Source of the DNA: Nocardia sienata NBRC 100364
Lineage (GTDB): Bacteria; Actinomycetota; Actinomycetes; Mycobacteriales; Mycobacteriaceae
DNA: 64,000 bases
NCBI RefSeq assembly: GCF_001613205.1
Contig: NZ_BDBX01000021.1
Coordinates: forward strand, 124,001 to 188,000
Reading direction: 5' to 3'
This document shows, piece by piece, positions 1 through 10,800 of this stretch. Under the pieces are notes generated by a model. The model saw nothing but the letters and a program-made list of their open reading frames with translations, did no database searches and had not been told where the DNA came from. Both the position numbers and the translations under genes were made by a program. Every line of letters begins with the position of its first letter. Positions within the stretch are counted from its first letter, which is position 1.

Positions 1-1270
1 CGCGATGGTCACCTGCGCCCGGCATCAGCGGTTCGACCATGCCGCACTGGCCGAGACGGTCCGGCGCGAGGTCGAGACCCTGCGGCACGTATTGCTGGTC
101 ACCGACGATCCCGCACACGAATTCGCCGCGGGCGCCGCGGACCTCGCCGACTACCGGGACGAGCCCGGCGAGCTCACCGAGCCGGACGCCGGGGATGTCG
201 CCTTCCTGCAGTTGTCCGGCGGCAGTACCGGAATTCCCAAACTCATCCCCCGCACCCACGACGACTACCTCTACAGCGTGCGGCGCAGTGCCGAGATCAC
301 CGAACTGGGTCCCGATACCGTCTATATGGCGACATTGCCTATCGCGCACAACTTCCCGATGAGTTCCCCGGGCATCCTCGGCGCGCTCTACGCGGGCGGC
401 ACCGTGGCCATGACCCCCGACCCGACCCCCTCGACGGCGTTCGCGGCCATCGAGCGTTTCGGTGTCACCATCACCGGCCTGGTCCCGCCGCTGGCGCGGC
501 TGTGGGTCGAGCGGGCGGAGAAGGGCGGCGAACTCCCCGATCTGTCCAGCCTGAAGGTGGTCCAGGTGGGCGGCGCCCGCTGCCCGGACGAACTGGCCCG
601 CCGGATCGGTCCGGCGCTGGGTGTCACCCTGCAGCAGGTGTTCGGTATGGCGGAGGGACTGGTCTGCTACACCCGGCTCGACGATCCGATCGACGTGGTG
701 GTCGGCACCCAGGGCCGGCCGATGTCGGATTACGATCGGATCAGGATCGTCGACGACGCGGACGCGGACGTCGCGCCGGGCGCCGACGGGAACCTGCTGA
801 CCCAGGGCCCGTACACGATCCGCGGCTACTACGACAATCCCGAGGCCGATGCCCGCAGCTTCACCGCGGACGGCTGGTACCGCACCGGCGATATCGTCTC
901 GCTGCGGCCGGACGGGAACCTGGTCGTGAAGGGCCGGGCCGGCGATTGGGTCAACCGCGGCGGCGAGAAGGTGTCGGCCGAAGAGCTCGAGGCCCATCTG
1001 CTCGAACATCCCGGGATCCGGGACGCGGTGATCGTCGGGACCCCCGATCCCGTACTCGGACAGCGTATCTGCGCCTTCGTGCAACCCCTCGATCCCGAGG
1101 CGCCGCCCACGCTGACCACGGTGCGCACTTTCGTCCGGGAACGCGGTATCGCGGCCTGGAAGATGCCGGACGCGGTGGTCACCGTCGCCGATTTCCCCGA
1201 GACCGGAGTGGGCAAGACCAGCCGCCGCGAGCTGCGCCGACTGCTCGCCGAGGGGCACCGCACCGCGTGA
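1..1270 (+). CDS. dhbE: 2,3-dihydroxybenzoate-AMP ligase (EntE/DhbE type), 5' end cut by window edge
   Basis: Activates an aryl acid with ATP and loads it on the aryl carrier protein, the first step of catechol siderophore assembly. The frame is open to the left edge; the visible 421 residues from the ATG at 5 lack about 119 N-terminal residues of a normal ~540-residue enzyme. Core motifs are present: SGGSTGIPK (71-79), the aryl-acid signature HNFPMSSPG (115-123), GMAEG, and YRTGDIV. In DhbE, Asn235 and Ser240 of this signature read 2,3-dihydroxybenzoate, while salicylate enzymes carry Cys at 240. Here the equivalents are Asn116 and Ser121, so dihydroxybenzoate is inferred over salicylate. 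The gene converges on the carrier-protein operon. The dihydroxybenzoate-forming genes are not in the window and may lie to the left. Confidence 0.9.
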   Translation, partial: AMVTCARHQRFDHAALAETVRREVETLRHVLLVTDDPAHEFAAGAADLADYRDEPGELTEPDAGDVAFLQLSGGSTGIPKLIPRTHDDYLYSVRRSAEITELGPDTVYMATLPIAHNFPMSSPGILGALYAGGTVAMTPDPTPSTAFAAIERFGVTITGLVPPLARLWVERAEKGGELPDLSSLKVVQVGGARCPDELARRIGPALGVTLQQVFGMAEGLVCYTRLDDPIDVVVGTQGRPMSDYDRIRIVDDADADVAPGADGNLLTQGPYTIRGYYDNPEADARSFTADGWYRTGDIVSLRPDGNLVVKGRAGDWVNRGGEKVSAEELEAHLLEHPGIRDAVIVGTPDPVLGQRICAFVQPLDPEAPPTLTTVRTFVRERGIAAWKMPDAVVTVADFPETGVGKTSRRELRRLLAEGHRTA

Positions 1271-1279
1271 GCCCCGATG

Positions 1280-1310
1280 CCGCGGACCGCGCCGGGCGCG
1301 CGGTCCGCGG
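1280..1310. terminator. Bidirectional hairpin terminator between convergent dhbE and ArCP genes
   Basis: Perfect 12-bp stem (CCGCGGACCGCG / CGCGGTCCGCGG) with a 7-nt loop, placed 10 nt after the dhbE stop and 8 nt from the end of the opposing gene. There is no T-tract, which is common in GC-rich actinobacteria. Confidence 0.7.
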
Positions 1311-1317
1311 TGCCCGG

Positions 1318-1560
1318 TCACGGGCACAGCACCTCCAGCCAGGACTCCAGAACGGGGTCACCGGCCAGCATCAGCGGGTCGACGGTCTCGTGCCCCTCCG
1401 ACCGCCATTTCTCCACCAGTTCCATGATGCGCACCGAATCCAGTCCGGCGTCGAGCAGATTGGTGTCGGTGGACAGTTCCTCCGGCGCCACGCCCAGCAG
1501 ATCGGCCACATCGCGGATGAAGTGGTCGCGGTCGGCCACCGCGGTCGGCTCGTTCGTCAT
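1318..1560 (-). CDS. Free-standing aryl carrier protein
   Basis: An 80-residue acyl carrier domain. The phosphopantetheine site is the DSVR motif, with Ser42 as the attachment residue. It should receive dihydroxybenzoyl-AMP from the ligase encoded at the left edge and present the aryl group to the first condensation domain of the NRPS. In Escherichia coli EntB and Bacillus DhbB this domain is fused to isochorismatase; here it stands alone. The start is ATG at 1560, preceded by AGGAGGACAGAG, which excludes the longer open frame upstream. It is the last gene of the minus-strand siderophore operon, 11 nt after the siderophore-interacting protein gene. Confidence 0.85.
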   Translation of the reverse strand: MTNEPTAVADRDHFIRDVADLLGVAPEELSTDTNLLDAGLDSVRIMELVEKWRSEGHETVDPLMLAGDPVLESWLEVLCP

Positions 1561-1571
1561 CTCTGTCCTCC

Positions 1572-2411
1572 TCATTCCTCGCGGTCGAAATCCGCGACTC
1601 CGTGCTTCCAATAGCCGGCGATCAGGCAATCCTTCGCCGGCACACCGAGTTCGCCGCGCACCCATTTGCGGATCGGCCGCAGCTGCCCGGCTTCCCCGGC
1701 GACCCACGCGTAGACGTTCTGGCTCTCCGGGACGGTGACCGTGCGGATCGCCTTCTCCAGCAGGTCGCCGGTGCCGGCCCGCGCGTCGCCCCGGTGCAGC
1801 CAGCGGACCTCCACCCCGACCGGGGCCGCCAGTTCGATCTCCTGGCTCTCGTCGGCCACTTCGACGAACACCCAGCCGGTCTTCTCGCGCGGTAGCCATT
1901 CCAGCCAGCGGGCGATCGCGGGCATGGCGGTGATATCGCCGGCGAACAGGTAGTTGTCGTAGCTGGTGGGCACCACCACGCCACCGGGCGGGCCCGCGAT
2001 GTGGATGCGGGTGCCCGGCCGCACGGTCAGCGCCCAATCCGAGGCGAGACCGCCGGGATGCAGGGCGAAATCGATATCGAGTTCTCCGGCCGCCGCGTCG
2101 TAGCGGCGCACCGTGTACTCCCGTGAGATCGGCCGCGGTGCCGGCCAATCCAGGGACAGGCCGTCGGGGATCGGCAGCCGCAGCGTGCCGTCGGTATCCG
2201 GGAACACCAGGCGCACGTGCTCGTCGGGCACATAGCTGTGGAACCCGTCGAGTTCGGGGCCCCCGAAGGTGATCCGGATCAGCCCCGAACCCACCGGGGC
2301 AGTGCGGATCACCTCCAGCTCCCGCAACCCGATCGGATAACCGACCTTCGCGCCGTGCGTGCCGGCGAGCACCTCGGCGATCCGCTCACGGTAGGCTCCG
2401 CGATCCACCAT
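1572..2411 (-). CDS. Siderophore-interacting protein (FAD/NAD(P)H ferric-siderophore reductase)
   Basis: 279-residue flavoprotein of the SIP family (ViuB/FscN-like), inferred to reduce the imported ferric siderophore in the cytoplasm and release iron. The N-terminal half is a ferredoxin-reductase-like beta barrel with the flavin motif REYTVRRYD followed by LDIDFALHPGG. The C-terminal half is a SIP/NAD-binding domain, with LFAGDITAMPAI and, near the end, KDCLIAGYWKHG, typical of the family. Its ATG at 2411 overlaps the stop of the MFS exporter gene (TGATG), which suggests translational coupling. Its place between exporter and carrier protein genes supports a siderophore role. Confidence 0.9.
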   Translation of the reverse strand: MVDRGAYRERIAEVLAGTHGAKVGYPIGLRELEVIRTAPVGSGLIRITFGGPELDGFHSYVPDEHVRLVFPDTDGTLRLPIPDGLSLDWPAPRPISREYTVRRYDAAAGELDIDFALHPGGLASDWALTVRPGTRIHIAGPPGGVVVPTSYDNYLFAGDITAMPAIARWLEWLPREKTGWVFVEVADESQEIELAAPVGVEVRWLHRGDARAGTGDLLEKAIRTVTVPESQNVYAWVAGEAGQLRPIRKWVRGELGVPAKDCLIAGYWKHGVADFDREE

Positions 2412-3748
2412 CACACTCCGTCCTTCTTCTCCTCGACCACGATCCCGGCGGCCTTCTCTTCGACGATGTTGCCGCCGACCGGGACCTGCGCCGGCGGCGG
2501 TGGTTGCGGCGGCCCGCCGGCGGGCGCGGTGAGCCCGTACAGCGGCCACACCAGCACCAGCGCGAACACGAAAAGCACCAGTACCGCCGCCCCGTAGACG
2601 ACCAGCGCGGTACCGGGTTCGACCAGATTGCCGATCGCACCGGCCGCCATGGAGCCGACCGCGGTACCGGCCACCGACTGCACCATGAGCAACCCCGACA
2701 TCCGCCCGCGCATATCCTCGGGCGCGTTCTGCTGCAGGACCGCGTAGCGCAGGATGCCGTTGACCGCCCGGGCGACGCCGAACGCGGCCAGTCCGAGGAA
2801 ACTCCACGCGGCCTGCGGCCAGATACCAGCCATGACCAGGCCGAGCGGCATGAGCGCCAGCGAGCCCAGCAGCACCAGTCCGTTGCGCCGCGTGCGGCCG
2901 ATCCAGCCACTGGTCAGCGATCCCAGGACGGCACCCGCGCCGGGCGCGGCGTAGAGCAGGCCCAGGGTGGCGGGGCCCGCGTCCAGGGCCCGGTCGGCGA
3001 ATGCCGGGAGCAGTACCAGGGGTCCGCTGACCAGCATGGCGAGCAGTCCGCTCACCAGTACCGCGCGAATAACGTTGTGCCGCACGGCGAACGCGATACC
3101 GTGACCCAACTCCACAAGTGGGTTTCGGATCTCGCGCGGCGGCGGCGGGGCGGCCCCGATGGCCCGGATGAGCGATACCGTGCCCACGGTCGCCGCCGCG
3201 GCGGCGAAGAACGCGAAGGACACCCCGATCCGGGCGATGAGCACCCCGGCGATCGCCGGCGTGATCATGGTGCCCAGGTCGGAGGTCAGCGTGGTCAGCG
3301 CGCCGGCGGCCGGGACCTTCTCTCGCGCCACCAGCATGGGCACCAGCGCCATCATGGCCGAACCGCTGATCCCACCGGCCAGGCCGTCGGTCACCGCCGC
3401 GGCGTAGATCACCGCGAGGAACGGGTCGGGCAGCAGCGCGTTCACACCCAGCGCCAGGAACGCCAGACCCGCCGCCGACCGGGACAGCGAGATCACGGTG
3501 CGCCGGTCGTACCGGTCGGCGATCACCCCGCCGCCGAGACTGCCCACGAACAGCGCCACCGCCATGGCCGTGGAGACCCCGGCGACATGCAGACTCGAGC
3601 CGGTGAGCTCGTAGACCTGCACCGGCAGGGCCACCATCAGCAGGCCGATGCCGAGAACGGAGACCAGTCGCGCGCCGAAGGCAGCGCGGAACCGCCGGCT
3701 CTCCCGCAACGGAGAGATATCGATGAGGAGGCCGGCGGGGGCTTTCAC
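2411..3748 (-). CDS. MFS transporter, probable siderophore exporter (EntS-like)
   Basis: 445-residue major facilitator protein with about 12 hydrophobic segments. The conserved loop GGGVIADRYDRR between helices 2 and 3 is typical of the EntS/enterobactin-exporter group. The C-terminal ~35 residues are a proline-rich, then acidic/basic cytoplasmic tail. GTG start at 3748 overlaps the preceding stop (GTGA), so it is coupled to the binding-protein gene. From position in the operon it most likely exports the newly made catechol siderophore. Drug efflux cannot be excluded from sequence alone. Confidence 0.85.
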   Translation of the reverse strand: MKAPAGLLIDISPLRESRRFRAAFGARLVSVLGIGLLMVALPVQVYELTGSSLHVAGVSTAMAVALFVGSLGGGVIADRYDRRTVISLSRSAAGLAFLALGVNALLPDPFLAVIYAAAVTDGLAGGISGSAMMALVPMLVAREKVPAAGALTTLTSDLGTMITPAIAGVLIARIGVSFAFFAAAAATVGTVSLIRAIGAAPPPPREIRNPLVELGHGIAFAVRHNVIRAVLVSGLLAMLVSGPLVLLPAFADRALDAGPATLGLLYAAPGAGAVLGSLTSGWIGRTRRNGLVLLGSLALMPLGLVMAGIWPQAAWSFLGLAAFGVARAVNGILRYAVLQQNAPEDMRGRMSGLLMVQSVAGTAVGSMAAGAIGNLVEPGTALVVYGAAVLVLFVFALVLVWPLYGLTAPAGGPPQPPPPAQVPVGGNIVEEKAAGIVVEEKKDGV

Positions 3749-4743
3749 TGGAACTGCTCCTGGATCAGGTCGAGGGTGTCCATGACGCCGCGGTAGTCCG
3801 GCCGGTAGCTGGTGGCCGGCAGTTCGTAGACCTTCTTGTCCTTGAAGGCGGGCAGCTGCGCGTACAGCGGGTCCTTCGCGAGATCGGCCGCGCTCTTGGC
3901 ACCGCTGAGCGGCACGACGAACACCACGGGCGCGTCCACGACCTTGGTCAGCAGTTCGGGGCTGAAACCGAACCAGTCTGCCGAGGGGTTCAGCTCGGGG
4001 TTACCGGCCTTGGCGAGTACCTGGTCGTCGGCCTTGAAACCCAGCTCGGCGAGCAGCGTCGGCAGCGCGGCGTTCGGGAGGATCATCTTCGGCTGCCCGT
4101 CGGCGGCGGACTGGAAGTAGCCGACCTGCTGTTCGGGGACCTTGATCGCCGCGGAGACCTGCTTCACCTTGTCGTCGTAGGCCGAGATCAGGTCGGCGAC
4201 CTTGTCGGTGCGGTTGACCACATCGGCGATCTGCTTCAGCTGATCCTGCCAGCCGGTGACATTGCCGGGCAGCAGTACCGTCGGCGCGATCGCGCTGAGC
4301 TGGTCGTATGCGTCCACCGACTGTTTGGCCGGGAAGCCCTGGCCGCCACCGATGATCAGGTCGGGCTGCAGCGAGGCGACGAACTCCACGTTCACGGCCT
4401 GTCCCACCGGCACCATCTGGGTGCCCTGCTCCTTCGCGGCATCGGCCCAGGTCTTCGGGAAGTCGGCATTACGGCCGCTGACCCCGAGCACCCGCGGGTC
4501 CGCCGCGGCCACCGGAACGTCGAGATCGTAGAGGTAGCCGGCCAGCGCGCCGTTGAGCACCACCACCCGCTGTGGATTCGCGGGAACCTCGATGGCGCCC
4601 TTCTCGGTCTGGACCGGGCGGGTCCCGGAGGCGGCGGCGGGTTCGGCATCGGAGCTACAGCCCGCGACCGCGACCACCGCGACGAACAGACCGACCACGA
4701 GGCGTAGCCAGGCCGCGAAGCGACTGTGGGATAACAGCGACAT
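3745..4743 (-). CDS. Ferric-siderophore-binding lipoprotein (FepB/FecB type)
   Basis: 332-residue periplasmic-binding-protein-like lipoprotein. A hydrophobic signal segment (residues 13-28) ends in the lipobox VAGC, with Cys29 as the lipid-attachment site. The rest has the class III binding-protein pattern: PQRVVVLNG, then LQPDLIIGGG, and a long helix linking two lobes. It should capture the ferric siderophore outside the membrane and pass it to the FecCD permeases encoded upstream. The ATG at 4743 is chosen because the signal peptide starts there; the open frame extends further without coding character. It is 125 nt downstream of the NRPS gene, in the same direction. Confidence 0.9.
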   Translation of the reverse strand: MSLLSHSRFAAWLRLVVGLFVAVVAVAGCSSDAEPAAASGTRPVQTEKGAIEVPANPQRVVVLNGALAGYLYDLDVPVAAADPRVLGVSGRNADFPKTWADAAKEQGTQMVPVGQAVNVEFVASLQPDLIIGGGQGFPAKQSVDAYDQLSAIAPTVLLPGNVTGWQDQLKQIADVVNRTDKVADLISAYDDKVKQVSAAIKVPEQQVGYFQSAADGQPKMILPNAALPTLLAELGFKADDQVLAKAGNPELNPSADWFGFSPELLTKVVDAPVVFVVPLSGAKSAADLAKDPLYAQLPAFKDKKVYELPATSYRPDYRGVMDTLDLIQEQFQ

Positions 4744-4868
4744 AGGTGTTCTACTTTCTTTCTCGAATCGCCGGGGTACCGGATGGTGCCGCGGCGAGGT
4801 CTCGATGTCGGGGGCGCACCGGGATCGGCGTCGCGGACGCGCGGTGTGATCGGTGCCGGGGCGCACGG

Positions 4869-7800
4869 TCAGGTCCGCAGGGCCGGTTCGGTGTCGAGCA
4901 GTGCGGCGACCTCCGACCAGCCGTCCTCGGAGACGATCCCGAAATGGGTGTAGGGCAATCGGCGCGAGGTGATCCGCGCACCGGCGGCGCGCCAGCCCGA
5001 CAGCTGGGCGGCGACCCGCGCGGCGTCGTCTTCGCCACCGGGATCGGCCGCGTACAGCGCCATCGGCCCGGCGTAGCTCGGCGTCCCGGAGACGGTGACC
5101 ATACGCAGCAGCTCACTCGCCGCGCCACGGACGAGCGCCGCGAGATCCGGTGTGTCCTCGGGTAGTTCGGGCAGCAGGGCGGCCAGGCGGTCCGGATCCG
5201 CGAGTGCCTCGGTGGCCTGTTCCGCCAGATTCGGCAGTGGATGCGAATCGACCAGACCCACGAACGCGACCTCCGCGCCGCGTTCGACGAGTGCCGCGGC
5301 GATCGCGTGCACGATATTGCCGCCGAGTGAGTACCCGAGCAGGTGGTAGGGGCCCCTGGGCTGGATTTCGCGAATGGTCGCCAGATAACGCGTGGCGAGT
5401 TCGTCGATGGTCGTGGCGCCCGATTCCGCGCCCCGTAGCGCCGGCAACTGTAATCCGATCAACGGCCGATCGGCGCGCAGCCGGCGGGCCAGCGGGGCGA
5501 ACTGCCAGGCGGTGCCGCCCACCGGATGCACACAGAACAGTGGTTCGGCGCAGCCGCGGGGACGCAGTTCGAGCACATGGTCGAGGCGCCGGCCCAGCAT
5601 GGCGATCTCCTCGGAGGGCGTGGCGGGATCCGCTTCCCGAGCCGGGACGGCCTGCGGTGCTGCCACCGGGGCGGCACCGTCTATCCGGGCCGCCAGCGCC
5701 CGCGCGGTGGGCGCCTCGAAGATATCGTCGACCACCACCTCGTGACCCGCCCGGCGCAATCGGCCGACCAGCCGGACCGCGGTGAGCGAATGACCGCCCG
5801 CGGCGAAGAAATCGTCGTCCGGGCCGATGGCCGCCACGCCGAGCACCGCGGCCATGGCCTCGAGCACCGGCCCGGCGGCGGCGGAGAGCGTCGGATCCGC
5901 GACCGCGGTGACGGCGACGACAGGGGGTTCCACGGGATAGTCGGGAACCGGTAGCGCCTTACGGTCCAGTTTGTCGCTGCTGGTCATCGGAATCTCGTCG
6001 AGTTCCACGAAGGCCGCCGGAATCATGTACTCCGGCAGGGCTTCGCGCACCGTGGCCCGCACCGCGTCGACGTCCAGGCCGGCGCCGGCCCGGGTTCGCA
6101 GATAGGCCACCAGGCGCTGATCGCCGGGGTTGTCCTCGCGCAGGATCACCGCCACCTGGGCGATCTCGGGGCGACGCAGGATCGCCGACTCGATATCACC
6201 GAGTTCGATCCGCTGTCCGCGCAGTTTGATCTGGCTGTCGGTGCGGCCCACGTACTCGAGTTCGCCGGCGGCGCCCCAGCGGACCAGATCGCCGGTGCGG
6301 TACATCCGTTCGCCGCTGCCTGCGGGGTCGGCGACGAAGGTCCGGGCGGTCTGCTCCGGGCGGTGCAGATATCCGCGGGCGAGCTGGACCCCGGTCAGAT
6401 ACAGCTCCCCGATCTGTCCGGACGGCACCGGACGCAACCTCTCGTCGAGCACCCGCACACCCGCGCCACCGGGCGGACGGCCGATCGGGACCGTCACGGT
6501 GTCGGCGTCGTCGGTCGCGTGATAGGTGATGCAGACCGCGGCCTCGGTGGGGCCGTACAGGTTGTTCACCCGGGCCCCGGTCGCGCTCCGGAACCGCTGT
6601 GCCGTCGCGGGCGGCAGCGGTTCGCCGCCGGTGAACACACAACGCAGCGCGCCGCACCCGGACAGATCGCTTTCCTCGGCCGTGGTGGTGAGCATGGACG
6701 AGGTCATCTGGATCGCGGTGACCCGTTCCTCGGCCATCAACCGTGCCTGATAATAGGGGTCGCGGTGACCGTTGGGGCGCGCCACCACGATCCGGGCGCC
6801 CACCAGCAGCGGCAGGAAGATCTCCAGCAGTGAGGCGTCGAAGGTCGCCGGGGTCCGGTACAGCACGGTGTCACCGACCCCGAACCCGTGCTGTTCCTGC
6901 AACCAGGCGAAGGTGTTCACGATGGCCGCGTGCGGGACCGTCACGCCCTTGGGCACACCGGTGGAGCCGGAGGTGAACAGCAGGTAGGCCGCATTGTCCG
7001 GCCGCAACGGCGCGAGCCGGTCGGCGTCGGTGAGCGCGGTGTCCGCGAAATCCGCGGTGCCGAGCGTATCGACGGAAACCACGGGCGCCCGGCCGGTTTC
7101 GAAGGCGTCGGCGGCCGTGGTCAGTACCAGCGCAGTCGCGGCGGCCGCGAGGATGGTGTCCACGCGTTCGGCGGGCTGCCCCGGATCCACTGGCAGGTAC
7201 ACCCCGCCGGCCCGGCAGATGGCATGTGCCGCGATCACCTGATCGGCGCAGCGCCGCATCGCCACCGTCACCACGGTTTCGGGACCGATGTCGCGGGCGA
7301 CCAGCCAGCGGGCGAGCCGGTTGGCGCGGGCCTCGAATTCGCGGTAGGCGATCGTCTCGCCGTCGACCGTGATAGCGGGCGCAGCGGGATCGAGCGCGGT
7401 ATGCGGACCCCAGTCGGCCATGGTGCGGCCGCGGGTGTCCGGGTGACGGGTGGCCGCCAGCACGGCACCGGCGGTGGCGCCGGGTTCGTCGACCAGGGCG
7501 GTCAGTACCGCACCGAGCCGGGCCGCCATCCGGGTGGCGGACGCGGCGTCCACCGCGCCGGGGTCGTGGTGCAGCATCAGGCGGAACCGGTCGCCGGGCA
7601 GAGCCGTCACCGTCACCGGGTAGTGGGTGAGGCTGTGCACCGTCACACCGGCCACCCCGACCTCATGCGATTCATTGCCCCGCACACCGGTCTTCGGGAA
7701 GTTCTCGTAGACCACCAGTGTGTCGAACAACCGGCCGATTCCGGCCGCCCGTTCGACCGTGGCCAGGCCCAGATAACCGTGGCTCTGCAGGTCGAGCGTG

Positions 7801-10800
7801 GTCTGCTGGAATTCGGCGAACTGAACGGCCGTGGGCCGCGCTGGGTCCAGCGTCAGCCGGACCGGGACGGTGTTGCTGAACAATCCGACCATCCCCGCCA
7901 CACCGGGCAGCTCGCTCGGCCGACCCGACACCACCGCGCCGAAGACCACATCGTCGCGACCGAGTCGCTCGGCCAGTACCAGCCCCCACGCACCCTGCAG
8001 CAGGGTGTTCATGGTCAGCCCGTTGGCCCGGCCGAACGATTCGAGCGCGGCCGCGGTCTCGAGGGCGAGCGGCACATCCAGTCCCACCGCGGCCGACCGC
8101 GGTCCGGGCGTACCGACCAGGCTCGGCGCGGACAGCCCACCCAGGTATTCGGCCCAGCGGCGAACGGCCGCGGCGCTGTCGCGGGCGGCGAGCCAGGCCA
8201 GATAGCTGCCGTAGTAGCCGGGTTCGGGTAAGCGCTCGCCGTGGTAGAGGGCGAGCATCTCGCGTAGCACGATCGGCACCGACCAGCCGTCGGCCAGCAG
8301 ATGGTGGGCGGTCAGCACCAGTCGGTGCGCGGTATCGGAGAGCCGGATGAGCAGTGCCCGCAGCAGCGGCGGTGCCGCGATATCGAAGGTCTGCGCGCCG
8401 GCCCGCTCCTCCAGCTCCAGCGCGCCCGCCGCGGCCGCCGCAGGCGACCGGTCGCGCAGATCCTCGACCCGCCAGGCCACCTGTGGTGTCCGCGGGATCA
8501 CCTGCACCGGTCGGTCGAACTGCTCGTAGCGGAACGCCGCGCCCAGGTTCGGGTGCCGTCGGAGCACCGTCGTGAACGCCGCACCCAGCCGCTGCGGATC
8601 CAGCGGACCGGCCAGTTCGAAACGAGCGGTGAGCGTGTAGACATCGGCCTCGCCGTCGCGCAGGGCGTGGAAGAGCAGCCCCTCCTGTAGCGGGGAAAGC
8701 GGTAGTACATCGGCGATCGGCCCGTACGCGGCGGTCAATTCGGCGGCGTCGTCCGACGGGAGCGCTATCGAGACGGCGGCTGCGTGGGGCGGCTGCTCCG
8801 CTTCCGGAACCGCCGGGCCGGCGCTTTCGGCCGCCGCGGCCAGATCGGCCAGACTGCGGCGGGTCAGCATGTCCTGCGGGGCCATGACCAGTCCCCGTTC
8901 CCGGAGCCGGGTGCAGACCCCGACCGCGGTGATGCTGTCCCCTCCGGCGCCGAAGAAGTCGTCGTCGATATCGACGGTCGCGCCGCCGAGCAATTCGGCG
9001 ACCACCTCGGCCACCGCGCGTTCGGCCGCGGTGGCCGGCGCGCGTCCACCGGCCGGTTCGGCCGGATCGGGTAGAGCGGCACGGTCGACCTTGCCGTTCA
9101 CCGTCCACGGCAGTTCGCCGAGCACTACGATGCGGGTCGGGACCATCGGGTCGGGCAGCGATTCGGCCAGCCGGTTGCGTATTCGGGCCCCGAGATCGCC
9201 GGGGCCGCCGCCATCCGGCACTTCCCGCGCCGGCACGACGTAACCGACGAGACTCGCCCGCCCCGCGATATCCCGGATATCGGCGGCCGCCGTCGCGACC
9301 TCCGCAAGCCCGCTCAGCGCGGCCTCCACCTCACCGATCTCGATCCGGTGCCCGCGAATCTTCACCTGGGCATCGGCGCGGCCGGAATAGGAATAACCGC
9401 TACCGGGCTCCCAGCGCGCCAGATCGCCGCTGCGGTACATGCGTGACCCCGGCGGGCCGAAAGGATCGGCCACGAAGCGCGCAGCAGTGATTCCGGGTGC
9501 GCCCAGATAGCCCTGCGCGATGCCCGCGCCCGCCAGGTACAACTCACCGGGCTGTCCGTCGGCCACCGCTTGGATACCGTTGTCCAGGAGATAGGCAGCC
9601 ACCCCGGGCAGCGGCACACCGATATGCGGGTCCGGACCGCGTACCGGCGCGCCGATGGCGTCGACGGTGGCCTCGGTCGGGCCGTACAGGTTGACCGCGG
9701 TGATCCCGGCGCGCTGCACCTGCTGCCACAGATCGGGCGGGCAGGCTTCCCCACCCAGGACGAGCAGCCGCGGCGCCAGCTCGGCCAGCCCGTGTCCGAA
9801 GAGCGCGGCGGCCAGCGTCGGGGTCCCGTCCACCACCTCGATTCCGTCGGTCCGCAACGCCGCGACCAGCGCCGCGGGATCACGCCGGATCTCGCTGTCG
9901 TACAGGTGGATCCGATGACCGTCGAGCAACCACAGCAGTGGGTCGAGAGCCGCGTCGAAGGCGAAGGACGTCGTATGCGCGACCGCAAGCCGCCGCCCCC
10001 CGGCCCGTTCGACGGTCTCGGCATAGATCCCGGACCGGTGCCCGGCCACCAGCTGCGCCAGCGCGGTGTGGTCGATCACCACACCTTTCGGCGTACCGGT
10101 GGAGCCGGAGGTGTAGAGCACATAGGCGGGGTGATCACCTCGGAGGGTCCCGGTTTCGGCCGCGGTCGGCGGTGTGCCCGGATAACCGCGCAACGCCTCG
10201 CGCACCGGGTCGCTGTCGAGGACCACTGCCGGCCCGCCGAGGGCGCCGGCCAGGGCGCTGTCGGTGAGCACCAGGACCGGGACGGCGTGGTCGATCACGG
10301 TCTGGAGCCGGGGCACCGGATATTCGGGGTCCAGCGGCAGATACGTGCCGCCCGCCCGCCATACGGCCAGCAGCGCGACCACGAGATCCGCGGTCCGCGG
10401 TAGCGCGACACCCACGAGCCCGCCCGGTGTCACGCCCCGGTCCCGCAGGTACCGGGCCAGCCGATACGCCTGCTCGCCGAGTTCACCGGCGGTGTAGCGC
10501 TGTGTTCCGCTGACGAGGACCGTGGCGTCGGCGTACTCCGCGACCATCCGGTCCAGCGCGACGGGCACCGGTTCGGCGGTGCCCGCGGCCGGTGGTCCGC
10601 TGCGCGCGGCCAGCAGGCGGGCGCGCTCGTCGCGATCGATGAGTTCCAGGCTTCCGACGGCCACCTTGTCCAGTTCGGTGAATGTCTCGATCACCCGCAC
10701 CAGACCCGCCACCCGGCGGTAGGCGGTCTCCGGATCATTGGTCCGGGCATCGCATTCGAAGCCGAGCAGCACCGATTTGTCGGGGAGCGGCGTCACTACC

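Noticed and set aside
2504..3796. Plus-strand 430-codon frame opposite the MFS exporter gene
   Set aside because: Composition is dominated by Arg, Gln, Gly and His with no domain, and the minus-strand MFS gene is unambiguous.
6888..8231. Long plus-strand open frame (over 400 codons) inside the NRPS gene
   Set aside because: It is antisense to clear C and A domains and has no domain of its own; long spurious frames are expected at this GC content.
8640..10000. An epimerase domain hidden between PCP1 and the second condensation domain
   Set aside because: The spacer between PCP1 and C2 is only about 60-70 residues, and the only HHxxxDG motif there belongs to a normal-length condensation domain.
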